A stretch of 28,634 nucleotides of DNA from the NCBI GenBank assembly GCA_937902395.1, contig CALGTV010000067.1, forward strand, positions 1 to 28,634. The letters run 5' to 3'. Shown piece by piece: positions 1 through 6,940 of this stretch. The stretch's first letter is position 1. Each line of letters starts with the position of its first letter. The stretch comes from an uncultured Ruminococcus sp. (GTDB taxonomy: Bacteria > Bacillota > Clostridia > Oscillospirales > Ruminococcaceae). The notes under the pieces were generated by a model. The model was not told the DNA's origin. It did no database searches and saw only the letters and a list, made by a program, of their open reading frames with translations. The position numbers and the translations under genes are program-made.

Positions 1-1310
1 TGCCAAAACATTTTAATTTCATCTGTTAAAACATTGTCCTTATATACGCACAATGTTGCATCTGCTAATTTTGAGCCGTCCAGATGCCCTAATATTCCAG
101 TAATGGTATTAATATTTTCAACATTAAATTCTATCGTTCCGTTTGTATCGTATGTATCATTACCAAAGATTATTCCTTGATAGTAACTTCTGCCATTACT
201 TTTTTTAGCCTCAAGCGCACTTGAAACATTAAAAACAGAGGCATAACTTCTATTATAACCACTATTTATAAAATCTTCGGCAATTTTGAAAGTCGGTGCT
301 TTTCCTTTTTTAGATGCGGTAAATTCATCAACCTTTATATCAACCATTGCATAGGCTGAGTCAAGCTTGTTTTGTACTACAAATCTCAGTTCAGATATAT
401 CTGAAACATCCAAATTATACTCCATTATGGGCATTCTGGGTGAAAGATCGAATTTTTCCATAAGAACACTATCCTGATAAACATATACTGTTGCATTTTT
501 CATAGTAGTGTTATCAACGTGTCCAAAAGAGCAAGAAAAGTTATTTATATTTTCTGTATTAAAGCTTACAGATGCGTTTGTTGTCTCAGCATATTTGTCA
601 CCACTAAAACTTATACCATTATAATAATATCTTCCATTTACTTTTTTAGCTTCAAGGTCACTTACATATGAAAATGAATTAGTATATGAAGAAGTATTAT
701 ATTTTTTATCAATAAAATCCTGCAAAGATTTGTATTCAGGAATTTTGGGTGAAGTTGCAGGCTTTATATCATCAACAGTTACATCAGCCAAAGCAAATTT
801 AGCATCTTTATTAAATGTAACACTGATTTTCAGTATTGAAGTCTCCGAAACATCAACAGAATACTCCTGATGCATCTTATCTGCTGAAAGAGAATACTTA
901 TCTGTAAGAACATCGTCAAGATAAATTGATACAGTTGCATCTGACATTGATGTATTATCAATATGCCCCCAAACCCATGAAAGTGAACTGATATTCTCTG
1001 TATTATAGCTGATTGAAGCTGTAGTTGACTGATAAAAATACTGACCCGCAAAAACCACGCCCTGATTGTAACTTCTGCCATTCATATTGAATGTCTTGGA
1101 ACCGTCGCTATAAATAGTCGCATTTTTACCGTCATATCCGCCTGCAAGAAAGCTTTCGGCTGTTAATGCTTCCTCCTTTTCCTCTGTTTCAGCCTTGTCA
1201 GCTGTTTCAGCCGCAACTGCATAATTCATTGCAGCATAGGGATAAACACCTGTTGAACCGCAGATTACCGCACCTGCAATAAGTCCTGTGGCAATACGTT
1301 TTAAATTCAT
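1..1310 (-). CDS. Secreted protein with tandem NPCBM-like domains (3' end off window)
   Basis: The frame is open for 436 codons from ATG 1308-1310 to the left edge, so the C-terminus is missing. GGAGG lies 7 nt before the start and a good promoter lies at 1355-1383. The N-terminus is an export signal: MNLKRIA, a hydrophobic stretch to about residue 30, then an acidic Ala/Glu linker. The visible part is built of at least three diverged units with a period of about 145 residues, starting near residues 52, 197 and 344. Each has an NGRxYxxGIxF block (78, 225, 372), then NTENI or NVENI, GHxDxxxxxDATVxxY, and a tail ending in DV/DI-V-DE. This pattern resembles the NPCBM/NEW2 carbohydrate-binding fold. 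I infer a cell-surface or secreted glycan-binding protein. A catalytic domain or a dockerin could lie in the missing part. The family call is moderately sure. Confidence 0.75.
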   Translation of the reverse strand, partial: MNLKRIATGLIAGAVICGSTGVYPYAAMNYAVAAETADKAETEEKEEALTAESFLAGGYDGKNATIYSDGSKTFNMNGRSYNQGVVFAGQYFYQSTTASISYNTENISSLSWVWGHIDNTSMSDATVSIYLDDVLTDKYSLSADKMHQEYSVDVSETSILKISVTFNKDAKFALADVTVDDIKPATSPKIPEYKSLQDFIDKKYNTSSYTNSFSYVSDLEAKKVNGRYYYNGISFSGDKYAETTNASVSFNTENINNFSCSFGHVDNTTMKNATVYVYQDSVLMEKFDLSPRMPIMEYNLDVSDISELRFVVQNKLDSAYAMVDIKVDEFTASKKGKAPTFKIAEDFINSGYNRSYASVFNVSSALEAKKSNGRSYYQGIIFGNDTYDTNGTIEFNVENINTITGILGHLDGSKLADATLCVYKDNVLTDEIKMFW

Positions 1311-1354
1311 AATTTAACCTCCATATAAATTTCATATGTTTTCTACATATTATT

Positions 1355-1383
1355 ATTTTAACAAATATAGCATTAATTGTCAA
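1355..1383 (-). promoter_or_regulatory. Promoter for the NPCBM-like gene
   Basis: On the minus strand TTGACA (1378-1383), a 17-nt spacer and TAAAAT (1355-1360), about 45 nt before the start codon. Confidence 0.8.
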
Positions 1384-1405
1384 GTAAAAAAATTCTCCCA
1401 ATCTA

Positions 1406-1434
1406 TTGCAAAAATTGTCGTTTTATGATACAAT
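1406..1434 (+). promoter_or_regulatory. Promoter for the clostripain-like gene
   Basis: TTGCAA (1406-1411), a 17-nt spacer and TACAAT (1429-1434). Its -35 box is 22 nt from the -35 of the divergent promoter, so the two units may share control. Confidence 0.75.
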
Positions 1435-1474
1435 TAAAATAGCAAATTGTGTATATTTACAGGAGGATAAAACT

Positions 1475-3805
1475 ATGGATAATAAAAGACCACGCGCACG
1501 TCAGAAAAATGTAACATCAGGAAGTAAAGGTGTTCACAGACGCGGAAGCGGACTTGGTACAGGTCCTGTAGGCTCCGGCAAAGTAAGTTCTGGCAAATCA
1601 AGCGGCGGCAGTATGAAACGCGCCGCTGTGGGAGGCGGAATCGGACTGCCTGCAATTATTGCTATCGCTTTTGCAGTTATTAAAATGTTCGGCGGCGGTG
1701 GAAACGGTGCTTCTCAGCAGCAACAGGATTTCATACAGAATAACAATTCCTTTACTGGCGAGGATTTTTCTTCAAATTCAACTCCAGTTGACAACAGCGT
1801 TGCTAAAGGCTCACGCGAAAAATATACAAATGTACTTGGAAATAACAAGGATTCTGTAACTGTTATGATATACATCTGCGGTACAGACCTTGAATCAAAG
1901 CACGGTATGGCTTCTTCCGATATTCAGGAAATGGCTGCGGCAAAATTCGGCGATAATGTCAATGTAATCCTTTATACCGGCGGTTGTAAACAGTGGAAAA
2001 TCAATGGTATCAGCAACAAGGTACATCAGATTTATCAAATTAAGGACGGAGAGCTTATCCGCCTTGAATCCGATATGGGAAAGAGTGCAATGACTGACCC
2101 TGAAAATCTTACAGAATTTATAAAATATTGTAAGAAAAATTTCCCTGCTAACCGTAACAACCTCATTATGTGGGACCACGGTGGCGGCTCTGTAAGCGGT
2201 TACGGATATGACGAAACAAATGCTTTCGGCGGCTCAATGGACCTTGCTGAAATTGATAAGGCTCTTACAAATGCAGGTGTGAAATTCGATTTCATTGGCT
2301 TTGACGCTTGTCTTATGGCTACTGCCGAAACTGCTCTTATGCTCAACGATCATGCGGATTACATGATAGCTTCTGAGGAAACAGAGCCCGGTATCGGCTG
2401 GTATTACACAAACTGGCTTTCAAAGCTTGGCAGTAATACATCAATGCCTACAGTTGAAATCGGAAAGAATATTATTGATGATTTTGTTGATACCTGCGCT
2501 AAGAAGTGCCGAGGTCAGAAAACTACACTTTCCATTATTGACCTTGCGGAATTCTCAAATACTGTTCCAGATAAGCTTAATTCATTTGCTCAGTCAATCA
2601 GCACAAAGCTTACAAACAAGGAGTACAAAGAGGTTTCCGATGCCCGTTATACTACCCGTGAATTTGCTGTAAGCTCTAAAATCGACCAAGTAGACCTTGC
2701 TCACCTTGCATTGAATATGGATAACAGTGAGGGCAAGGCGCTTAGCAATGCTATTCAGAATGCAGTAAAATATAACCGTACATCTTCGGATATAAACAAC
2801 GCTTACGGTGTATCAATTTATTTCCCCTACAGAAAGACATCAAGTGTTGATACAGCCTGCAGTACATATAATAAAATAGGTATGGATTCTGAATACAGTC
2901 AATGTATCAAACAGTTTGCAAGCCTTGAAACAGCAGGTCAAATTTCCGCCGGAGGTACATCCTCCCCTGTCCCCTCACTTCTGGATATGCTGGGAAGTGC
3001 TACAGGTTCATCAGGCGGCAGTGCTGATATGATTGGTCAGCTTCTGGGCGCATTCCTCGGTGGCACATCCGACAGGTCAATTGCAGGTCTTGACAGCTCC
3101 AATACAGCCTATATGAATGATACTGCACTTTCTGCCGATGAAACAGCAGAATATATCTCAGCAAACTATTTCGACCCCACAAATCTTATTTGGGAGCAGA
3201 ACAGCAGCGGCGAATATATTATGGAGCTTCCCGAAAGTCAATGGGAGCTTGTGCATACTCTTGATAAGAATCTTTTCTACGACGACGGTACAGGCTATGT
3301 TGATATGGGACTTGACAATGTATACACCTTTGACGATGACGGAAATCTAATTGCAGATACTGATGATACATGGGTAGCTATTGACGGTCAGCCTGTTGCG
3401 TATTATCATACAGATACAACTGAATTCGGCGATGACAGATATTCAATTTCAGGCTATGTCCCTGCATATCTCAACGATGAGCGCGTAAATCTTATAATCG
3501 TATTTGATTCAGAAAATCCCAACGGCTATATCGCAGGTGCGTCAACTGATTACAAGAACAACGAAACCGATACAGTTGCAAAGAATATGATTGAGCTTGA
3601 AGCAGGCGATACTCTGGACTTTATCTGCGATTATTACACCTACGACGGCACATACTCCGATAGCTATTATCTCGGTGAGCAGATGATTGTTTCTGATAAT
3701 ATGGAAATCAGCAATGTAAGCGTTGGCGACGGAAATCTTAAAATCAGCTATTGCTTTACTGATATTTACAATCAGGTTTACTGGACTGAGGCTATTAATG
3801 AGTGA
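1475..3805 (+). CDS. Membrane-anchored clostripain-type cysteine peptidase (family C11)
   Basis: 776 aa. The start is ATG 1475 with AGGAGG at 1461-1466; an in-frame TTG at 1406 lies inside the promoter and is rejected. Residues 1-47 are basic and Gly/Ser-rich. A hydrophobic segment follows (about 52-70), then a Gln/Asn/Ser-rich linker and a C11 domain from about residue 127. The expected catalytic pair is present: His235 in WDHGGG and Cys279 in GFDACLMA. Family members are endopeptidases that often need activation and cut after Arg/Lys; substrate preference cannot be read here. After the protease domain (about residue 500) comes a Gly/Ser-rich stretch and then an acidic, Tyr-rich C-terminal region (about 550-776) that I do not recognise and that may be a beta-rich surface domain. 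The long basic cytoplasmic tail with an internal signal anchor suggests a type II membrane orientation, with the protease outside. The next gene overlaps its stop. Confidence 0.9.
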   Translation: MDNKRPRARQKNVTSGSKGVHRRGSGLGTGPVGSGKVSSGKSSGGSMKRAAVGGGIGLPAIIAIAFAVIKMFGGGGNGASQQQQDFIQNNNSFTGEDFSSNSTPVDNSVAKGSREKYTNVLGNNKDSVTVMIYICGTDLESKHGMASSDIQEMAAAKFGDNVNVILYTGGCKQWKINGISNKVHQIYQIKDGELIRLESDMGKSAMTDPENLTEFIKYCKKNFPANRNNLIMWDHGGGSVSGYGYDETNAFGGSMDLAEIDKALTNAGVKFDFIGFDACLMATAETALMLNDHADYMIASEETEPGIGWYYTNWLSKLGSNTSMPTVEIGKNIIDDFVDTCAKKCRGQKTTLSIIDLAEFSNTVPDKLNSFAQSISTKLTNKEYKEVSDARYTTREFAVSSKIDQVDLAHLALNMDNSEGKALSNAIQNAVKYNRTSSDINNAYGVSIYFPYRKTSSVDTACSTYNKIGMDSEYSQCIKQFASLETAGQISAGGTSSPVPSLLDMLGSATGSSGGSADMIGQLLGAFLGGTSDRSIAGLDSSNTAYMNDTALSADETAEYISANYFDPTNLIWEQNSSGEYIMELPESQWELVHTLDKNLFYDDGTGYVDMGLDNVYTFDDDGNLIADTDDTWVAIDGQPVAYYHTDTTEFGDDRYSISGYVPAYLNDERVNLIIVFDSENPNGYIAGASTDYKNNETDTVAKNMIELEAGDTLDFICDYYTYDGTYSDSYYLGEQMIVSDNMEISNVSVGDGNLKISYCFTDIYNQVYWTEAINE

Positions 3806-4397
3806 TATCTTCAACCATATAGGTGAATTCTTTGAGATTGTTTCTGAAATTGGCTTTGTTTGTCTTACAATATCGTTATTTTTCTGGAAAGCAACACGAA
3901 AATTTGCTTTTAAAGTATTAGGAATCTGTTTGGCTGTAATTGCAGTAATTTTTACATCATCACTTATATCAGGTAAAATATTAGGGGATGCAGGAATAGC
4001 TCTACCTATTATCATATGCTTTGATATATTTTTCATCTGTGTATTGTGTATGTCGCTAAAAGAACTTATTCTTGCAATAAGGCTTCATTTTAATGGTGAA
4101 CGCACAAACGGAATATTTTACAGCGAAGTTTTCAGATACAGAAGCCGCAATCTGATTCACATTGAATTCAGCATAAACGGAACAAAATATATATGCAAAG
4201 GCAAACGATTTAAAAGCAGCCGAAAGCTGAAATGCGGCGATGAAGTCACAATTCTATATGATTCTGAAAATCCCGAAAAAGCTTGTATTTATAAATACAG
4301 CATCACACTCAATATACTGCCGACAATTCTGGAGTTAATTGTTACAGCATATTATACAGGTCACATCATCTACGTGATTTTTCAGGCTGTCTCATAA
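3798..4397 (+). CDS. Membrane protein with DUF3592-like C-terminal part
   Basis: 199 aa from ATG 3798, which overlaps the last codons of the protease gene by 8 nt, so translational coupling is likely. An upstream in-frame start at 3723 would sit entirely inside the protease gene. There are hydrophobic segments at about residues 18-35, 40-58 and 63-85, and one near the C-terminus (about 170-195). Between them lies a soluble part with INGTKYICKGK and a GDEVTILYDSENPEKA motif. The form 'YxxxG.. then GdxVxVxYdpenPexa' is typical of DUF3592 domains, whose function is unknown. The coupling suggests a partner or accessory role for the C11 protease, but nothing in the sequence proves it. Confidence 0.75.
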   Translation: MSDIFNHIGEFFEIVSEIGFVCLTISLFFWKATRKFAFKVLGICLAVIAVIFTSSLISGKILGDAGIALPIIICFDIFFICVLCMSLKELILAIRLHFNGERTNGIFYSEVFRYRSRNLIHIEFSINGTKYICKGKRFKSSRKLKCGDEVTILYDSENPEKACIYKYSITLNILPTILELIVTAYYTGHIIYVIFQAVS

Positions 4398-4444
4398 TCA
4401 CAAATAAAATCCGATTCATATAATAACACAAAGGTGGTGATTTT

Positions 4445-4648
4445 ATGACAATGTGTGCAACTGTAATCGGCATTGAGAATGGCAGACTTCTCGTTCTTGA
4501 CAATGCAACGGAGCAGGAAGTTATCGTGAAAACACGCTGTAATAAATTTGATGAGGGCGATAAAGTCAGAATTATCTATAATGGTATCATGACGCTCAGT
4601 CTGCCCCCTCAGATTACAGCAGGCAGAATAATCAAATGCTGTGATTAA
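4445..4648 (+). CDS. Small conserved-looking protein, 67 aa, function unknown
   Basis: 67 aa with a good AAGGTGGTGA ribosome binding site ahead of ATG 4445. It sits 47 nt after the previous gene with no terminator between, so it probably ends the protease operon. The sequence alternates short beta-like stretches (ATVIGIENGRLLVLD, then EVIVKT, DKVRIIYNG and ITAGRIIKC), which suggests a small OB-like or SH3-like beta barrel. It has no signal peptide or membrane segment. The strong RBS, the following terminator and low-complexity-free composition support a real gene. No function can be assigned. Confidence 0.7.
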   Translation: MTMCATVIGIENGRLLVLDNATEQEVIVKTRCNKFDEGDKVRIIYNGIMTLSLPPQITAGRIIKCCD

Positions 4649-4652
4649 TCAA

Positions 4653-4687
4653 AAATGCTGATGTCTTATCCGGCATCAGCATTTTTT
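4653..4687. terminator. Bidirectional terminator
   Basis: Perfect 11-bp stem (AAATGCTGATG 4653-4663 with CATCAGCATTT 4674-4684). T-runs follow in both directions. It serves the plus-strand protease operon and the convergent azlCD operon. Confidence 0.9.
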
Positions 4688-4703
4688 ATGTTATATACGT
4701 ATT

Positions 4704-5003
4704 TTATATGAATATCCCAGTAAGAAATGCCCCAAGAGATGCCGCTAACGCAACTACTATAAGCGGACAATCAAAAAATGCAAGTATTACCGCAATAATC
4801 GTTCCTGCCGCCGCAGTAATTACACTACCTGTACTGTAAAAAATTGCAGGAATTGTCATTGCGCTCAATACGGCATAAGGTATATATTTCAGAAAACTGC
4901 GAACAAACCGCGATTTTATCTTCTTATTAAAAAAGGTAAAGGGAATCATACGGATAATATACGTCACTGCTGCCATAACAAAAATATATATAGCTGTACT
5001 CAT
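4704..5003 (-). CDS. azlD: AzlD-family branched-chain amino-acid transport subunit
   Basis: 99 aa, the normal length for AzlD. There are three to four hydrophobic segments and the family's early motif AxVTYxIRxxPF (residues 12-22). Its ATG overlaps the azlC stop codon (TAATG), so the two are translationally coupled. AzlD partners AzlC in a two-component exporter of branched-chain amino acids and their analogues; E. coli YgaZH is the known relative. The pair is normally in the cytoplasmic membrane. The bidirectional hairpin at 4653-4687 ends the operon. Confidence 0.9.
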   Translation of the reverse strand: MSTAIYIFVMAAVTYIIRMIPFTFFNKKIKSRFVRSFLKYIPYAVLSAMTIPAIFYSTGSVITAAAGTIIAVILAFFDCPLIVVALAASLGAFLTGIFI

Positions 5004-5701
5004 TATTCCGCCTCCTCATCACTGACAGGGAATATCAATGCTCCCAGTGCCGCTGCCACAATTGCGCATATAATAACCGCAAATCCCGATGATACATCCG
5101 TCAGCACATATTTAAACAGAATACTTAGCAGTGCCGCACCTACTGCTACAAACAGCACACTTTTATTTTTTCGTGAGGGCGGTACAACTATGGCGATAAA
5201 CATACCATACAGCACAATTCCCAATGCTGCTGATATGGATTCAGGCAGAAGCTGTCCCGCAGACGCGCCCAGAAATGTTCCTGTTACCCAACCAAGCATT
5301 GATATGAGTATTATTCCGTACATATACGCAGGGGTAAGTTTTTCTTTCTGCGAAGAACATACAGCAAATATTTCATCTGTTATGCCGTAGGATGCAAGAA
5401 GTCTGTGAGGCGTTGTGAATTTTTTGTCAAGCTTCTGCGACAAAGAAAGCCCCATAAGTGCATAACGGATATTTATTGTAAGCTGTACAAGTATCATTTC
5501 AAGGAGCGTTCCACCAGTCTCAATTATTCCCACGCCTGCCGCCTGTCCTGCGGAAGTGAGATTCGATGCGGATATAATTGACGCTTCAATTGTTGAAAGT
5601 CCAGAAGCCACCGCTGTTATTCCGAATCCAAATGAAACGGAAAGATAACCAAGACATATTGGTATTCCGTGAGATATACCTTTCAAAAACCGCGAATTCA
5701 A
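5003..5701 (-). CDS. azlC: AzlC-family branched-chain amino-acid exporter, large subunit (TTG start)
   Basis: 232 aa. The N-terminus has the family pattern GISHGIPICLGYLSVSFGFG, followed by LTSAGQAAG and several hydrophobic helices through to VIICAIVAAALGALIF. The start is TTG 5699-5701: AAGGGTGA lies 6 nt upstream, the first family motif begins at residue 9, and no ATG occurs early enough to replace it. It is co-transcribed and overlapped with azlD from a strong promoter at 5738-5766. AzlC proteins export leucine, isoleucine, valine or toxic analogues. No Lrp-like regulator gene is next to it, so its control is unclear. Confidence 0.9.
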   Translation of the reverse strand: MNSRFLKGISHGIPICLGYLSVSFGFGITAVASGLSTIEASIISASNLTSAGQAAGVGIIETGGTLLEMILVQLTINIRYALMGLSLSQKLDKKFTTPHRLLASYGITDEIFAVCSSQKEKLTPAYMYGIILISMLGWVTGTFLGASAGQLLPESISAALGIVLYGMFIAIVVPPSRKNKSVLFVAVGAALLSILFKYVLTDVSSGFAVIICAIVAAALGALIFPVSDEEAE

Positions 5702-5737
5702 AAAATCACCCTTTCAGATATTACATAAACAAGAGAT

Positions 5738-5766
5738 ATTTTACCACAATATTTCTCTTTTGTCAA
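5738..5766 (-). promoter_or_regulatory. azlCD promoter
   Basis: On the minus strand TTGACA (5761-5766), 17 nt, TAAAAT (5738-5743), about 37 nt before the TTG start. Confidence 0.8.
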
Positions 5767-5768
5767 GC

Positions 5769-5797
5769 TGTACAAATTTGAAAACTTATGGTATAAT
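5769..5797 (+). promoter_or_regulatory. Promoter for the FliB-like gene
   Basis: Perfect TATAAT (5792-5797) with an extended TGG just before it. The -35 region, TGTACA (5769-5774, 17-nt spacer), is weak. It overlaps the azlCD -35 region on the other strand by a few bases of intergenic space. Confidence 0.65.
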
Positions 5798-5831
5798 GTT
5801 ACATGAAGTATAAACTGCTTGTGAGGTTTTT

Positions 5832-6887
5832 ATGATTTACAGAACACCAAATTATTATAACAAATTCAGATGTATTGCCGATAAGTGCATGGATAACTGC
5901 TGTATCGGCTGGGAAATTGACATTGATAATTCAACTGCCGAAAAATACCGCAATATAAGCGGAGATTTTGGCAAGCGGCTCAGACAGAATATAAGTTTTG
6001 GCGAGCCCTCATGTTTTATTCTCGGTGAGGATGACCGCTGTCCTTTTCTCAATAACCACAATCTCTGCGATATTATTACACATTTAGGCGAATCTGCGCT
6101 TTGTCAAATATGCACTGACCACCCACGCTTTTATGAATGGTTTGGCAATATCAAAGAGGGCGGAATTGGCATGAGCTGTGAGGAAGCGGCACGAATTATT
6201 CTAACTGAGGAATCACCTTTTTCGTATACGGAAACTGCAATTTCCGACGAGGAATATTTCACCTATGACGAGTACCTCTATGATATTTTATTTCAACTTA
6301 GAGAATGTATTATCAATATTTTCAACGATAAAACAATTCCACTTTCACAGTGTCTTATTGATATTCTGGAACTAACATCTATTCAGCAGGAATGTATGGA
6401 CAATGACTGTCCCCTACTTGATGGTATTCCGAAAATTCACACACAATATGGAAACATTGCGGATATTCTTGAATTTCTGCAAACTCTTGAACCTATCAGC
6501 GAGGAATGGCACCCGACTTTAGCAAGAGCAGTTGAAAAAATGTCTGAAATAGCCACAAACAAGGATTCATTTCTGAAAGAAAATCCGCAGATAGAAAAAT
6601 ATCTGCGGAATATCGGAATATATTTTATATGGCGGTATCTGCTGAAAGGCGTGTTTGACGGTGAATGTCTCTCACGCGCTGTTCTTGCTGTTGTGAGCGT
6701 TTGCATTATAGCTGTTTTGTGGGCTGAGAAGTGGCTCAGTAGTGGATTATCCGAGAATGACTGCATAGAAATCGCAAAAAATTATTCAAAGGAAATTGAA
6801 TACAGCGAAGAAAACCTTGAAGCAGTTCTTGAAGCCGCCTACGAACTGCCTGCAATGTCTGTATCTGCATTGAAAGATTTAATATAA
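5832..6887 (+). CDS. fliB: FliB-type flagellin lysine N-methylase family protein
   Basis: 351 aa, near the usual family length. The diagnostic cysteine pattern is present: Cys14, Cys19, Cys23 and Cys24 (C-x4-C-x3-CC, followed by IGWEI), then Cys70, Cys79, Cys91 and Cys94 in a CPFL...LC...LCQICTDHPRF arrangement. Together these probably bind a metal or Fe-S centre. In Salmonella FliB methylates flagellin lysines. No flagellar gene is present in this window, so the true substrate here is unknown and the name should be read as family membership only. GTGAGG lies just before ATG 5832. The gene is monocistronic between its own promoter and the hairpin at 6890-6929. Confidence 0.8.
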   Translation: MIYRTPNYYNKFRCIADKCMDNCCIGWEIDIDNSTAEKYRNISGDFGKRLRQNISFGEPSCFILGEDDRCPFLNNHNLCDIITHLGESALCQICTDHPRFYEWFGNIKEGGIGMSCEEAARIILTEESPFSYTETAISDEEYFTYDEYLYDILFQLRECIINIFNDKTIPLSQCLIDILELTSIQQECMDNDCPLLDGIPKIHTQYGNIADILEFLQTLEPISEEWHPTLARAVEKMSEIATNKDSFLKENPQIEKYLRNIGIYFIWRYLLKGVFDGECLSRAVLAVVSVCIIAVLWAEKWLSSGLSENDCIEIAKNYSKEIEYSEENLEAVLEAAYELPAMSVSALKDLI

Positions 6888-6889
6888 CC

Positions 6890-6933
6890 AAATGGGACGC
6901 TTACAAATGTATGTGAGAGCGTCCCATTTTAAT
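6890..6933. terminator. Terminator between convergent genes
   Basis: 12-bp stem (AAATGGGACGCT 6890-6901 with AGCGTCCCATTT 6918-6929) then TTTTAAT on the plus strand. The minus-strand T-run is weaker. Confidence 0.85.
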
Positions 6934-6940
6934 AATTATA

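Noticed and set aside
1406..1474. In-frame TTG extension of the C11 protease by 23 residues
   Set aside because: The TTG is part of the -35 box of the gene's promoter; ATG 1475 has a perfect AGGAGG.
3542..4036. 164-codon open frame on the minus strand
   Set aside because: It lies antisense to the end of the protease gene and the membrane-protein gene, which have good ribosome binding sites and family signals; no RBS or family signal of its own.
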